The notes under the pieces are model-generated. The model was not told where the DNA came from. It searched no databases and was given only the letters and a program-made list of their open reading frames with translations. DNA of 64,000 nt from Hyphomicrobium sp. (lineage in GTDB: Bacteria; Pseudomonadota; Alphaproteobacteria; Rhizobiales; Hyphomicrobiaceae), in the NCBI GenBank assembly GCA_016793445.1, contig JAEUME010000020.1, positions 1-64,000 on the forward strand, read 5' to 3'. Below, piece after piece: positions 24,850 through 33,973 of this stretch (position 1 is its first letter; each line of letters starts with the position of its first letter). Made by a program: the position numbers and the translations under genes.

Positions 24850-26553
24850 ATGCCTTTTTCTGGGATTTTCGCAGACGCATCATGGCGGTGGACAAGACTT
24901 GTCTGTCTGGCGTTGCTGCTGGTTTTTCCGGGGCGCACGACACTGGCGCAGCAGCCCGATGCGGGCTTTGGCGCTCAGCTTGCCGCTCTCGCCGCGGGCC
25001 GCCAGATGGCGATCGGGGGCAAAAATATTGCCTCCTCGGAGTTCCTTGTCAGGCTCTACGCTGCGCTGAGCAACACGCGCGCCTGGACGGACGAACGCAA
25101 CGTGGCGGCGCTTCGCGATGCCGTGGCGCGCAGCTGGGAAGACGGGCTTATGCCGTCCGATTTCCATGCCGACGCGCTGAACAAGCCCGTCGCATCCCCC
25201 GATGAGCAGGACATCCTCATGAGCGACGCGCTCGTGCGGCTGCTCTATCAATTGTATTTCGGCAAGGTCTATCCAAACGCACTGGACCCCAACTGGAACT
25301 TTGCCCGGCCGCTTCTGGCCAACGATCCGGCTCAAACAATCTCGAAGGCGATCGCCGACGGCAAGGTGGCGGAGCTGATCGACAATGTCCGTCTCAAGCA
25401 CCCGTTGTACTCCGCGCTCAAAGCGACGCTCCAAGCCTACACTCAGTTTGAAGCCAATGGCGGCTGGCCGGCTATTTCCGATGGCCCCGTCCTGAAGCCT
25501 GACGGAAACGATCCCCGCATACCGCAGTTGCGCGCCAGGCTCGCGATCACGGGCGAGTATTCAGATCCTCCCTCAGACAGTCAGACGTTCGATCCCCCGC
25601 TTGTCGCAGCGCTCAAGAAATTTCAAACCGCGCAGGGCCTTGAGGCCGATGGCGTCGGTGGCCCCGCGACGATGGCGGCGCTCAATGTCTCGGCGCACCA
25701 GCGTGTCGATCAGATCCGCGTCAATCTCGAGCGCGCCCGCTGGATCTTGCGCCCCTTGGGCAGCGAGATGGTCGTGGTGAACATCGCCGCGCAGAGGCTG
25801 CACCTTTTCCTCAAGGGCAAGAACGTGTGGAGCACGCGCGTCATCGTCGGCAAGACGTATAACAAGACCCCGATCTTCACGGAACCGATGAGCGTGATCG
25901 TGTTCAACCCGACGTGGACCGTGCCGCGTAGTATCGTGCGCAACGAGATCTTCCCCAAAGCCGCGGCGAACCCGGGTTATCTGACGGCCAACAACTATTA
26001 TTTGACAGACGGGAACGGAGGCGTCGTCGATCCGGCGGGTATCAACTGGGGGGCCTACACCGGCGCCTCGTTCCCCTACGGCGTAGTCCAGAGGCCGGGT
26101 CCCAACAATGCATTGGGGCTCGTCAAATTTCTCTTCCCGAACAGGTTTTCCGTCTATCTCCACGACACGCCGAGCCGCCAGCTGTTTGCCAAATCCGATC
26201 GCAGCCTCAGTCACGGGTGCATACGGGTCGAGGACCCCCTGCATCTGGCCGACTTGATCCTGGGCGACCGCCTCGGCTGGAACCGGCAGAAGATTGACGC
26301 ATTGGTCGCGACGGGAAAGCTCCAGAGCGTCGGGCTCAAGAACAAATTACCCGTTCTGCTTCTCTACTGGACCGTCGACCCGACGTTTGATGGCGGGGCG
26401 CGGTTCTATCGTGATCTCTATGGGCGCGATCCCAAGCTGCTCGCGGCGCTGAATGCCCCGTTCAAGCCCGTTCCACCCAAGACGGTATCGGCCCCCGGGG
26501 CTACCGGCGCCTGGGCTCCAACGAGCGGCGCGGGTGATACTGCCGCGAAATAG
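24850..26553 (+). CDS. L,D-transpeptidase, YcbB/LdtD-like (copy 2)
   Basis: A 567-residue periplasmic peptidoglycan cross-linking enzyme. Signal peptide about 14-33 (..TTLAQQ); helical scaffold region ~45-240; PG-binding-type motif LVAALKKFQTAQGLEADGVG at 251-270, then GPATMAALN; YkuD catalytic domain ~300-470 with HDTP at 438-441 and the catalytic SHGCIRV at 454-460, nucleophile Cys457. This is the standard LdtD layout and differs from copies 1 and 3. The C-terminus is Pro/Ala/Gly-rich. ATG at 24850, without a strong ribosome site. Confidence 0.94.
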   Translation: MPFSGIFADASWRWTRLVCLALLLVFPGRTTLAQQPDAGFGAQLAALAAGRQMAIGGKNIASSEFLVRLYAALSNTRAWTDERNVAALRDAVARSWEDGLMPSDFHADALNKPVASPDEQDILMSDALVRLLYQLYFGKVYPNALDPNWNFARPLLANDPAQTISKAIADGKVAELIDNVRLKHPLYSALKATLQAYTQFEANGGWPAISDGPVLKPDGNDPRIPQLRARLAITGEYSDPPSDSQTFDPPLVAALKKFQTAQGLEADGVGGPATMAALNVSAHQRVDQIRVNLERARWILRPLGSEMVVVNIAAQRLHLFLKGKNVWSTRVIVGKTYNKTPIFTEPMSVIVFNPTWTVPRSIVRNEIFPKAAANPGYLTANNYYLTDGNGGVVDPAGINWGAYTGASFPYGVVQRPGPNNALGLVKFLFPNRFSVYLHDTPSRQLFAKSDRSLSHGCIRVEDPLHLADLILGDRLGWNRQKIDALVATGKLQSVGLKNKLPVLLLYWTVDPTFDGGARFYRDLYGRDPKLLAALNAPFKPVPPKTVSAPGATGAWAPTSGAGDTAAK

Positions 26554-26564
26554 GCGTGCCTCGT

Positions 26565-26597
26565 ACAAACAAAAAAAGCGCGCATAACTGCGCGCTT
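26565..26597 (-). terminator. Intrinsic terminator for the gene at 26648
   Basis: Read on the minus strand: stem AAGCGCGC-AGTTAT-GCGCGCTT followed by TTTTTGTTTG. It lies just beyond the stop of the minus-strand gene at 26648 and also just beyond the plus-strand transpeptidase gene. Confidence 0.75.
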
Positions 26598-26647
26598 CGG
26601 CGGACAGGCAGAAGCCTGCCGTTTCTGTGGCGCTTCTCAGCCAGCCA

Positions 26648-26875
26648 TCAGGCGGGCGCGCCATTCACGAAGCGGCCCATGACCCAAGACCAAGCATTGG
26701 ACACCTGGGCGGACCAAGCCGGCTTGCTGGACGCTGCGGCAAGCACCGGCTGCCATACGGTCAAGGCAGTCGGCTCCGCATGAGCCTCCGTGCCGAACGT
26801 TTCGGGAAGATCGTCCTCTGCTACCATCACATAACCCGCTGCATCTACAGCGGACATGAGTGCCTCGATACTCAT
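26648..26875 (-). CDS. Small acidic protein of unknown function
   Basis: A 75-residue frame starting MSIEALMSAVDAAGYVMVAE, acidic in the first third and Ala/Ser/Trp-rich later (VWQPVLAAASSKPAWSAQVS). ATG at 26875 has GAGG seven bases upstream and a clear terminator follows the gene, both supporting expression. No family recognised. Confidence 0.55.
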   Translation of the reverse strand: MSIEALMSAVDAAGYVMVAEDDLPETFGTEAHAEPTALTVWQPVLAAASSKPAWSAQVSNAWSWVMGRFVNGAPA

Positions 26876-27262
26876 TACTGCGCCTCGTACTTTACAAGAG
26901 CCATTTTCCCTCTGGCCCGAACAGCGTTCCAGTCTTGCGCCCATTCAAACCTCCAACGCTGTCAGTTTACTATCTGGCTGATCATGCAGCCGAGCAAGTT
27001 ATTTTTCTCCTATTTGTTACGAATATTCATGCGCTTGGATTAGCAACCTGTGATGCGTCGCAACAAATCCAATGCCGGAACGCCTTGCATGGTTGCATCG
27101 CAATATGACGGCGTCACGAAACTTTGCGTAGCAACCTTGTGCGATTGCAGTTGCGCGCGCCGCGGCGAAGGAGGAGCATGACGGTCCGCCGCGCTCGTCC
27201 CACGAGGCGCGGGGCGCGGCGATCGCTGTCGCGCGCCTCGCAACAACGTGGGAGGCAAGATC
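26876..27262. other. 387-bp gap between divergent genes
   Basis: Holds the promoters of the small gene at 26648 and the EF-G-like gene at 27263. The first ~200 bp are more AT-rich than the neighbourhood. No gene, repeat or clear dyad was found. Confidence 0.4.
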
Positions 27263-29347
27263 ATGGGCAATGCAAGCGCCCCTAGGGGCGGAAACGGCAC
27301 GCAAGGTGGCAGAGACGGGGTCCGCGGCGCACGCTGCATCGCGCTGATCGGGCCCTTCGCAAGCGGAAAGACGACGCTGCTCGAAGCGATCCTCTCCCGC
27401 ACCGGGACAATCTCGAGACCCGGCTCGATTGCAGCAAAGAACACCGTCGGAGACGGTTCTCCCGAAGCCCGCGACCACGGCATGAGCGTTCAGCTCAACG
27501 TCGCGGAGGTCAAATTCCTCGACGACACCTTCACCTTCATCGATTGCCCCGGATCGGTCGAGTTCCTGCACGAGGGCGGGCTCGCTCTGCCAGCCTGCGA
27601 TGCTGCGGTTGTCGTATGTGAGCCTGATGCACGGCGGGTACCGGCCCTGCAAATGATCCTCAAGCGGCTGGAGGACATGGGGCTGCCGCATCTGCTGTTC
27701 CTGAATAAGATCGACGCCACCTCCACCCATGTGCGTGATATCATTCCCGCGCTTCAGCCGGCTTCCGCCAAGCCTCTGGTGCTCCGTCAAATCCCGATCT
27801 GGGAGAACGGGGTAGCCACGGGTTACGTCGATCTCGCCTCCGAGCGCGCCTATGTCTATCGAGAGCATGCCGAGAGCCAGATCATCGAACTGCCCAAGGA
27901 CATTTCCTCGCGTGAGAAGGAGGCCCGCTTCCAGATGCTGGAGAAGCTGGCCGACTACGACGACGAGCTCATGGAGCAGTTGCTCTCCGATATAGCGCCC
28001 CCCAAGGACAGGGTTTTCGGCGATCTCACCAAGGAGCTCCGCGAAGGGCTCATCGTGCCGGTGCTGCTGGGGTCGGCCGAACACGGCAATGGCATATTGC
28101 GGCTGTTGAAGGCCCTGCGCCACGAGGCGCCGACCGTCGAAGACACCGCACGGCGGCTCAAGATCGAGAACGCCAAGTCGGCGGCCTACATCTTCAAGAA
28201 CCTACATACCAAGGCGGGCGGCAAGCTGTCGTTCGCCCGCGTTCTCACCGGAGAGATCCCCGACAGCGCCACCCTCATCGGCCGGGACGGCAAAGAGGAG
28301 CGCGTGGCGGGGATCTTTTCGATCAAGGGCGAGGAGACGACCAAGCGCGGAGCCGCCAAGGCTGGCGATACGGTCGCCTTCGGCCGTCTGGAGCATATAA
28401 CTGCCGGCGAGACCGTGACCCTTGAGAAGGGCGGGGTTGTGCAGGCGGCAACACCGCCCGCGCCACAAGGCGTGTACGCGGTCGGCCTTGGCCTGAAAGA
28501 CCGCAAGGACGAGGTGAAGCTGTCTGCCGCCGTCGCCAAACTTCTGGAGGAAGATCCCTCGCTCGGTGTCGAGCATACGACCGACACGCACCAGATCCTT
28601 CTATTTGGCCAAGGCGAGATGCATCTGCGCGTGGCGCTGGAGCGGTTGGCGCGCAAGTATGGGATCGAGGTTGTCCGCGAGCCGCGCAAAGTCGCCTACA
28701 AGGAGACGATCCGCGGATCGACCGAGATCCGAGCCCGCCACAAGAAGCAGTCGGGCGGACACGGTCAGTTCGGCGATGTGAAACTGGAGATCGCACCGCT
28801 GCCGCGGGGTTCAGGCATTACGTTCGGTGAAAGGATCACCGGCGGCGCGGTGCCCAAGAACTTCATTCCTTCCGTCGAGATCGGCGTGCGCGACTATCTC
28901 GAGGAAGGGCCATTGGGGTTCCCGTGTGTCGATGTCTCGGTCACGCTGACGGACGGCTCCTATCATACGGTCGACAGTTCGGACATGGCGTTCCGCCAGG
29001 CCGGTCGCCTCGCCATGTCGGAAGGTATGCCGAAATGCTCCTCTGTCCTGTTGGAGCCGGTCATGGCGGTGGAGATTGCCGTGCCGTCGGAAGCCAACTC
29101 GCGCATCAACGGCATCATCTCGCAGCGGCGCGGCCAGATCCTCGGCTTCGACGCGCGTGAGGGCTGGCCGGGCTGGGACGTCATCCAGGCGCATATCCCT
29201 GCCTCCGAGATGGACAGCCTCATCGTCGATTTGCGTTCTGCGACGGCGGGAGTCGGCTCTTTCACCTCTCAGTTCGACCATTTGGCCGAGTTGACGGGTC
29301 GGCTCAAAGATCAGGTGCTTGCATCCCAGAAACAGGACGCTGCGTAA
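27263..29347 (+). CDS. EF-G-like translational GTPase
   Basis: A 694-residue protein with the five-domain layout of elongation factor G but a second, divergent copy type. G1 is GPFASGKTT (30-38) and G4 is NKID (148-151). G3 is DCPGS (94-98), where EF-G, EF-Tu and their kin have D-x-P-G-H, so the catalytic switch II histidine is replaced by Ser98. Switch I reads SPEARDHGMSV. Domain IV (HKKQSGGHGQFGDV) and the C-terminal domain V (EAN-type SEANSRINGIISQRRGQILG) are intact. ATG at 27263 with GGGAGG upstream. Alternative-ribosome, ribosome-recycling or quality-control roles are possible. The canonical fusA is not in this window. Confidence 0.85.
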   Translation: MGNASAPRGGNGTQGGRDGVRGARCIALIGPFASGKTTLLEAILSRTGTISRPGSIAAKNTVGDGSPEARDHGMSVQLNVAEVKFLDDTFTFIDCPGSVEFLHEGGLALPACDAAVVVCEPDARRVPALQMILKRLEDMGLPHLLFLNKIDATSTHVRDIIPALQPASAKPLVLRQIPIWENGVATGYVDLASERAYVYREHAESQIIELPKDISSREKEARFQMLEKLADYDDELMEQLLSDIAPPKDRVFGDLTKELREGLIVPVLLGSAEHGNGILRLLKALRHEAPTVEDTARRLKIENAKSAAYIFKNLHTKAGGKLSFARVLTGEIPDSATLIGRDGKEERVAGIFSIKGEETTKRGAAKAGDTVAFGRLEHITAGETVTLEKGGVVQAATPPAPQGVYAVGLGLKDRKDEVKLSAAVAKLLEEDPSLGVEHTTDTHQILLFGQGEMHLRVALERLARKYGIEVVREPRKVAYKETIRGSTEIRARHKKQSGGHGQFGDVKLEIAPLPRGSGITFGERITGGAVPKNFIPSVEIGVRDYLEEGPLGFPCVDVSVTLTDGSYHTVDSSDMAFRQAGRLAMSEGMPKCSSVLLEPVMAVEIAVPSEANSRINGIISQRRGQILGFDAREGWPGWDVIQAHIPASEMDSLIVDLRSATAGVGSFTSQFDHLAELTGRLKDQVLASQKQDAA

Positions 29348-29460
29348 GGCCGCTGATTTGAAGGCGTTGTCACCCTGGCCATCGTTCTGACCGGCGCCGC
29401 GTAGGGCCGCGGCGTCATTTCAGGGACAGACAAAGAAGGCCGCGGGAGGAGTTAACGAAG

Positions 29461-29487
29461 AAAGGCGGCACGTTGGCCGCCTTTCTG
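29461..29487 (+). terminator. Hairpin, probable terminator of the EF-G-like gene
   Basis: AAAGGCGGC (29461-29469) pairs with GCCGCCTTT (29476-29484) around a 6-base loop, followed by only a short T-rich run. It is 114 bp after the EF-G-like stop codon. Confidence 0.55.
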
Positions 29488-29579
29488 ATTTCATCGGGGG
29501 GTGCATCTTTTACGTGCCGTCCGGTTTATAAGCAGAGCACGGGGGAGTACCGCCCAACCGGGCGGCACGCAAAGAGCGC

Positions 29580-29771
29580 TTAGGCTGCGGCGACCCAGCA
29601 ATCCGAAACCGAGACGTATCCGAACGCGACCGCGTCAGGATTTTTACGGGCGGTTTCCAGCAGTTTCTCTGGGGCCTGAACGTCAACGGCCTTGCCGGTT
29701 CCTTTCTGGGCTTTTGCGCCGTTCAAAAGAAACACGACCTTGCCGAGCAGCTCGGCCTTTGCACTTGTCAT
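29580..29771 (-). CDS. Small protein of unknown function
   Basis: A 63-residue protein beginning MTSAKAELLGKVVFLLNGAK and rich in Ala/Lys/Val. The ATG at 29771 has GGAGGG five bases upstream, a strong ribosome site; six in-frame codons before it were rejected. It has no signal peptide or membrane helix. No family recognised. Confidence 0.6.
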   Translation of the reverse strand: MTSAKAELLGKVVFLLNGAKAQKGTGKAVDVQAPEKLLETARKNPDAVAFGYVSVSDCWVAAA

Positions 29772-30143
29772 GACTGCCCTCCAGTACATGATTGACTTCT
29801 GAAGTGAGCAAAGACGTCACATATCCACACTGCGTCTGGTACGACCTAAGTGCTACGGCAATATGACACGAGCCAAGAGTTATTAACAAGGGCAACTCGC
29901 ACGAGCGAACGGTGCTTAGGCAGAGCAAAATGTTGTGTTGCCTTGCGAAATTGCGCACTGCGAGAACAAGAGTTCGTCCAGTGTTGGCGGCTATATCGCC
30001 CGGCGTGCGCCGCGACATTCCAGGCGGTTTTCAGTGTTCAATCCTATGCAAAAATATATTGCGGGTGCTCAAGTGTCGCACACGATCCCGCATATGCTTA
30101 GAATGCGGACCGACTGACTAGGCCCGCCCCGGCGCGCGCCGCC
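29772..30143. other. 372-bp AT-richer gap
   Basis: Between the small gene at 29580 and msrA. Several short open frames on the plus strand overlap one another, but none has a ribosome site and composition I would call coding. I see no repeat or terminator for msrA on the minus strand. Confidence 0.4.
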
Positions 30144-30788
30144 TCAATGCTGATAGTCCGCTCCCCAAATTTGCTTCAGGCGCGCATCCCGTCCGCATCC
30201 TGCGCGGTAATAACGGTAACGCAGCGGATTTTTCGCATAGTAGTCTTGATGATAGTCCTCCGCCGGGAAGAACTTCCCCGCCGCCTCGATCTGCACGGCA
30301 ACCTGCTCGAAGCGCCCGCTCTGCTCCAATTCAATCTTGCTGGCTTTCGCCAGTGCCGCCTCGGCGTCATTGCCGGCAAAGATCACCGGGCGATAGGAGG
30401 GACCGCGATCGCAAAACTGTCCTCCGCCATCTGTCAGATCGACGTGATGCCAGTAATAGTCGAGCAGCTGCATATAAGTGACTTTGGCCGGGTCATAGGT
30501 GACCTGCACGGCTTCGACATGTCCGGTGTGATGTTCATAGGTCGGATTGTTGAGTTTGCCACCTGTGTAGCCCGACGTCGTGCCGGTGACGCCAGGAACG
30601 CGATCGAAATCGTTCTCGACACACCAGAAGCAGCCGGCTGCGAACACGGCATGGGCCGACTGCGGCGGCCGCGCGGCGTCTTGCGCTGAGCCGTCCATGC
30701 TCTCGCGCGCGCTGAGCGTGAGCGTGCAAGCCAGGACCGCCGCAGCAAGCGTGCCAACAAAGAACCGGGCCAACCCTGCCATCGCCAT
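30144..30788 (-). CDS. msrA: Peptide-methionine (S)-S-oxide reductase, exported
   Basis: Repairs methionine S-sulfoxide. The 214-residue protein has the catalytic AAGCFWCVENDFDRVPGVTG (50-69, nucleophile Cys54), the GYTGGKLNNPTYEHHTGHVEAV segment, and YYWHHVDLTDGGGQFCDRG. An N-terminal hydrophobic stretch (residues 8-27) predicts export. A Cys at position 21 sits in a lipobox-like but imperfect context. Resolving cysteines near the end (GCGRDARLK) are partly kept. ATG at 30788, with AGGAAAG upstream. It follows msrB by 27 bp. Confidence 0.93.
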   Translation of the reverse strand: MAMAGLARFFVGTLAAAVLACTLTLSARESMDGSAQDAARPPQSAHAVFAAGCFWCVENDFDRVPGVTGTTSGYTGGKLNNPTYEHHTGHVEAVQVTYDPAKVTYMQLLDYYWHHVDLTDGGGQFCDRGPSYRPVIFAGNDAEAALAKASKIELEQSGRFEQVAVQIEAAGKFFPAEDYHQDYYAKNPLRYRYYRAGCGRDARLKQIWGADYQH

Positions 30789-30815
30789 CAGCTTTCCTGG
30801 TTGCGCGAGATAGCC

Positions 30816-31316
30816 TCAGCCCGATGCCTTGGGCACGAACTTCATCGCCACGCCGTTCATGCAGTAGCGCAGCCCGGTCGGCTGAGGGCCATCCTCGAAC
30901 ACATGACCGAGATGACCGCCACACCGGCGGCAGTGCACCTCGGTGCGTGCGCTGAAGAAAAGGGACCTGTCGATTGACGTGCCGATGGCGTTGTCCAGCG
31001 GCTTCCAGAAACTTGGCCAGCCCGTACCGCTGTCGTACTTGGCGTCGGACGAGAACAGCGGCAGATCGCATGCGGCGCAATGATAGACGCCTGGCTCGTA
31101 GTTCTTATCCAGCGGAGACGTTCTGGCTGTCTCGGTCCCGTGTTTGCGCAGCACGCGATACTGCTGTGGGGTCAGAGCCGAACGCCACTCGGCATCGGTC
31201 TTGGTAATCTCAAAGGTCATCTTCTTCTCCTCATCAGCGCGCGCGGGTTTCCTCACCGTAGAAAGTGAGGCGGTGGCGGCCAAGCCGGCCTGGGCGAACT
31301 GGCGTCGGGTGAACAT
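30816..31316 (-). CDS. msrB: Peptide-methionine (R)-S-oxide reductase, probably Tat-exported
   Basis: Repairs methionine R-sulfoxide. The 166-residue protein has the two zinc-binding pairs CAAC and CRRC, the motif YDSGTGWPSFWKP, and the catalytic Cys in GLRYCMNGVAMKF. The N-terminus MFTRRQFAQAGLAATASLST has a twin-arginine-like pattern followed by a hydrophobic stretch. The ATG at 31316 has AGGGAG upstream; starting at the internal ATG (MTFEITKTD) would give a cytoplasmic form. Upstream of msrA in the same transcript, which points to a periplasmic pair. Confidence 0.92.
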   Translation of the reverse strand: MFTRRQFAQAGLAATASLSTVRKPARADEEKKMTFEITKTDAEWRSALTPQQYRVLRKHGTETARTSPLDKNYEPGVYHCAACDLPLFSSDAKYDSGTGWPSFWKPLDNAIGTSIDRSLFFSARTEVHCRRCGGHLGHVFEDGPQPTGLRYCMNGVAMKFVPKASG

Positions 31317-31515
31317 CCCGGATGCTCCCTTCTTTTTCAAACCGTTGACGCTGGCGGGCAGCGCAATCGCGCATGCCATGTCAGCGCCGTCGATCCATAT
31401 ACGGCGTGCGGGACAGAAACGTTTCGCCGGCCAAGGATTTGGACGCTATCACGTCGTCGTCAACTGCATGAACTGAGTTTCATGAGATCGGGCCGCTGCT
31501 GCGGAACCGTGGAGG

Positions 31516-32235
31516 TCAGCTGAAATGTTCGATCTCGATGCGCCGTTTCACGGCGATCTCGTGCGGGCTCAATCTACAGCGGTAGGCCAGCATTTCCACC
31601 CCCGCGGCCGCGGCCTGGGCGGCGGCTTGGGCATAGGCGGGGTCGATGTCGGAGGCGAGACTGAAGACCTCGGCGTCGGCCCGCTGGATGAGATAGACCA
31701 TCATGGCGCGATGGCCGTCGGCCACCATGCCGGAGAGTTCTGCGAGGTGCTTGACGCCGCGCTCGGTTTTTGAATCGGGAAACTCTGCGCGTCCGGGCTT
31801 GCGCATCAGGTGGACGTTCTTGATCTCGACATAGCAAAGCCCTTTGGCGGCATCCTCCAGGAGGATGTCGACCCGGCTGTTGAGGCCGTAGCGGACTTCG
31901 CGGCGCAGGCCCGCGTAGCCTGCGAGCTGTGGAATACGTCCTGCATGGATCGCTTCCGCGACAAGGGCGTTGGGATGCCCGGTGTTGATGCCCACGAGTG
32001 TCGGGCCCGAGCCGGCGTCCGCTTCCACCATTTCCCAGGTGTGGGCATATTTTCGCGACGCCTTGTCGCTGTGCGACAGCCACACCGCGCAGCCAGGCGC
32101 TGTCAGCCCGAGCATGGAGCCCGTGTTGGGGCATGTGGCGGTCACCACCGTGCCATCGTCCAGGGTCACATCGGCAAGGAAACGCTTGTAGCGTTGAACA
32201 AGACGCCCGCGGCGCAGGGGAGTGGGAAATTTCAT
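31516..32235 (-). CDS. sfsA: SfsA family DNA/RNA nuclease (sugar fermentation stimulation protein)
   Basis: A 239-residue SfsA-family protein. Seen: MKFPTPLRRGRLVQRYKRFLADV with TCPNTGSMLGL, SRVDILLED, and YVEIKNVHLM, carrying the D and E-x-K residues of a PD-(D/E)xK nuclease core. E. coli SfsA has been tied to maltose metabolism, and family members show nuclease activity; the role here is unknown. The start at 32235 matches the family N-terminus. Confidence 0.94.
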   Translation of the reverse strand: MKFPTPLRRGRLVQRYKRFLADVTLDDGTVVTATCPNTGSMLGLTAPGCAVWLSHSDKASRKYAHTWEMVEADAGSGPTLVGINTGHPNALVAEAIHAGRIPQLAGYAGLRREVRYGLNSRVDILLEDAAKGLCYVEIKNVHLMRKPGRAEFPDSKTERGVKHLAELSGMVADGHRAMMVYLIQRADAEVFSLASDIDPAYAQAAAQAAAAGVEMLAYRCRLSPHEIAVKRRIEIEHFS

Positions 32236-32318
32236 GCAAGCCGCAATACCCTCACACCATGCGCCGGGCAACGCGAAACTGCTAAGGTGCCGTGTGATTC
32301 AAACCAAGGAGAGAGCCA

Positions 32319-33143
32319 GTGCCCCGCCCCCTTCGGATGTCAGCGCCGGGCATGGCGTTGGCGCTTGCCGTGCTCGCTGCCCTTGGCGCAGGGGCGTTCA
32401 ATAGCAGGTCACGCGCAGACGAAACGCGCGAGGTCGAGATCGAGCGCATGACATCTCCCGAGGTTGCCGCAGCGCTCGCTCAAGGTTCAACCACCATCAT
32501 CATTCCCACCGGCGGCACCGAGCAGAACGGGCCGCATATGGTGCTGGGCAAGCATAACTTCATCGTTGCGGAGACTGCGCGGCGCATCGCGCGCAAGCTC
32601 GGCAATGCGCTTGTCGCGCCTGTGATCGCCTACGTTCCCGAAGGCGACATCGCCGGCCGTGAAGGACACATGGCCTATCCGGGCACGATCAGTGTGCCCC
32701 CCGCCGTATTTGCTGCCGTGCTGGAGAACGCTGCGGCGAGTTTCCGTGCCCACGGTTTCAAAACCATCGTTCTGCTGGGAGACAGCGGTCCCAACCAAGG
32801 CCCGCAACACGAGGTTGCAGAAGCGCTGACAAAGGCGTGGGCTAAGGAGGGTGTGCGCGTCATCCACGCCGGAACGTACTATGCGGCCAACGGCGGGGAG
32901 GCTTGGCTTGAAGGGCAGGGCGAGACCAAGGCGCAGATCGGCACCCATGCCGGCATCCGCGACACCTCCGAATTGATGGCAGTCTATCCCGGCGGAATTC
33001 GTGCCGGCAAAATGGCTCCCAATGAAAAGGGCGTCGTGGGCGATCCGGCCCGCGCGAGCACGGAGCGCGGCGAAAAGCTGCTGAGCTTGAAGGTCGATGC
33101 GGCCGTCCACGATATTGCGGAGGGGCTGAAGACTGAGCCGTGA
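32319..33143 (+). CDS. Exported creatininase-family protein with altered metal-site motifs
   Basis: A 274-residue protein with a signal peptide (residues ~8-35, ..AFNSRSRADE) and the creatininase fold: IIIPTGGTEQNGPHMVLGKHN near residue 61, GREGHMAYPGTISVPPAV, LLGDSGPNQGPQHEV and a HAGIRDTSE segment. In classical creatininases the metal ligands lie in E-x-H-G-x-H..D and N-G-H-x-E. Here E-Q-N-G replaces E-x-H-G, the later Asp is His, and N-G-H is G-D-S. A different metal site or loss of the original activity is inferred. Start is GTG at 32319, AGGAGA upstream, or ATG at 32337. Confidence 0.8.
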   Translation: MPRPLRMSAPGMALALAVLAALGAGAFNSRSRADETREVEIERMTSPEVAAALAQGSTTIIIPTGGTEQNGPHMVLGKHNFIVAETARRIARKLGNALVAPVIAYVPEGDIAGREGHMAYPGTISVPPAVFAAVLENAAASFRAHGFKTIVLLGDSGPNQGPQHEVAEALTKAWAKEGVRVIHAGTYYAANGGEAWLEGQGETKAQIGTHAGIRDTSELMAVYPGGIRAGKMAPNEKGVVGDPARASTERGEKLLSLKVDAAVHDIAEGLKTEP

Positions 33144-33241
33144 TCCGCGCCTGCGCATCTGCGCCGCGTTCGCGCTTGTTTCGGCGGAATGCTATGGAGC
33201 TTGCCGCCCCGCGTCCCAACCGTTTGAAAAGAGCCGATCGC

Positions 33242-33973
33242 ATGGCCCAGCCTGAAGACATCACCGCAGCCCTCCTGGTCATCGGCGACGAGATCCTTTC
33301 CGGGAGGACCAAGGACAAGAATATCGGTGCGGTTGCCGACCGTATGACCGAGATCGGGATCCGTTTGCGGGAGGTTCGGGTTGTCGCCGACGAGGAAGCA
33401 GACATCGTGGCCGCGGTCAATGTACTGCGGGCGCGCTATACATATGTGTTCACCACCGGCGGCATCGGACCGACCCATGACGACATCACCGCCGACAGTA
33501 TGGCCAAGGCCTTTGGCGTGCCGATCGGCGTCGATCCACGTGCCAGGGCCCTCATGCAGGCGTCGTGTGACGCGCGAGGCGTGGAACTGACGCCCGCCCG
33601 GCTGCGCATGGCGCGCATTCCTGGCGGCGCCGAACTGGTCGACAATCCGATTTCCATCGCGCCGGGCTTCATCCTGGGCAATGTCATCGTCATGGCCGGC
33701 ATCCCCGACATCATGCAGGTGATGTTGGATGCCGTGACCCCGCATCTGAAGACGGGGGCACGCCTGCTTTCGGAGAGCATTCAGATCCGGCAACCGGAGA
33801 GCGCGATCGCCGATTTGTTCGCCGAGCATCAGCGCCTCTACCCCGATGTCGCCATGGGCAGCTACCCGGCCATGAGAGACGGCAAGCCGATCGTAGATCT
33901 CGTTCTGCGGGCGACCGATCCGGACCGGCTGAAGCAGGCGCTGGCCACCCTGCGCGCCAAATTAGTGCCTTGA
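33242..33973 (+). CDS. Molybdopterin-binding (CinA N-terminal type) protein
   Basis: A 243-residue protein that consists of only the N-terminal, MoaB/MogA-like domain of CinA: ALLVIGDEILSGRTKDKN, TTGGIGPTHDDITADSMAKAFG, and a HLKTGARLLSESIQ segment. The amidohydrolase (NMN deamidase) half of full-length CinA is absent. The exact substrate is not established. ATG at 33242 was taken for the domain start; ATG 33194 and a GTG overlapping the creatininase-gene stop are alternatives. It probably shares a transcript with the creatininase-family gene. Confidence 0.9.
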   Translation: MAQPEDITAALLVIGDEILSGRTKDKNIGAVADRMTEIGIRLREVRVVADEEADIVAAVNVLRARYTYVFTTGGIGPTHDDITADSMAKAFGVPIGVDPRARALMQASCDARGVELTPARLRMARIPGGAELVDNPISIAPGFILGNVIVMAGIPDIMQVMLDAVTPHLKTGARLLSESIQIRQPESAIADLFAEHQRLYPDVAMGSYPAMRDGKPIVDLVLRATDPDRLKQALATLRAKLVP

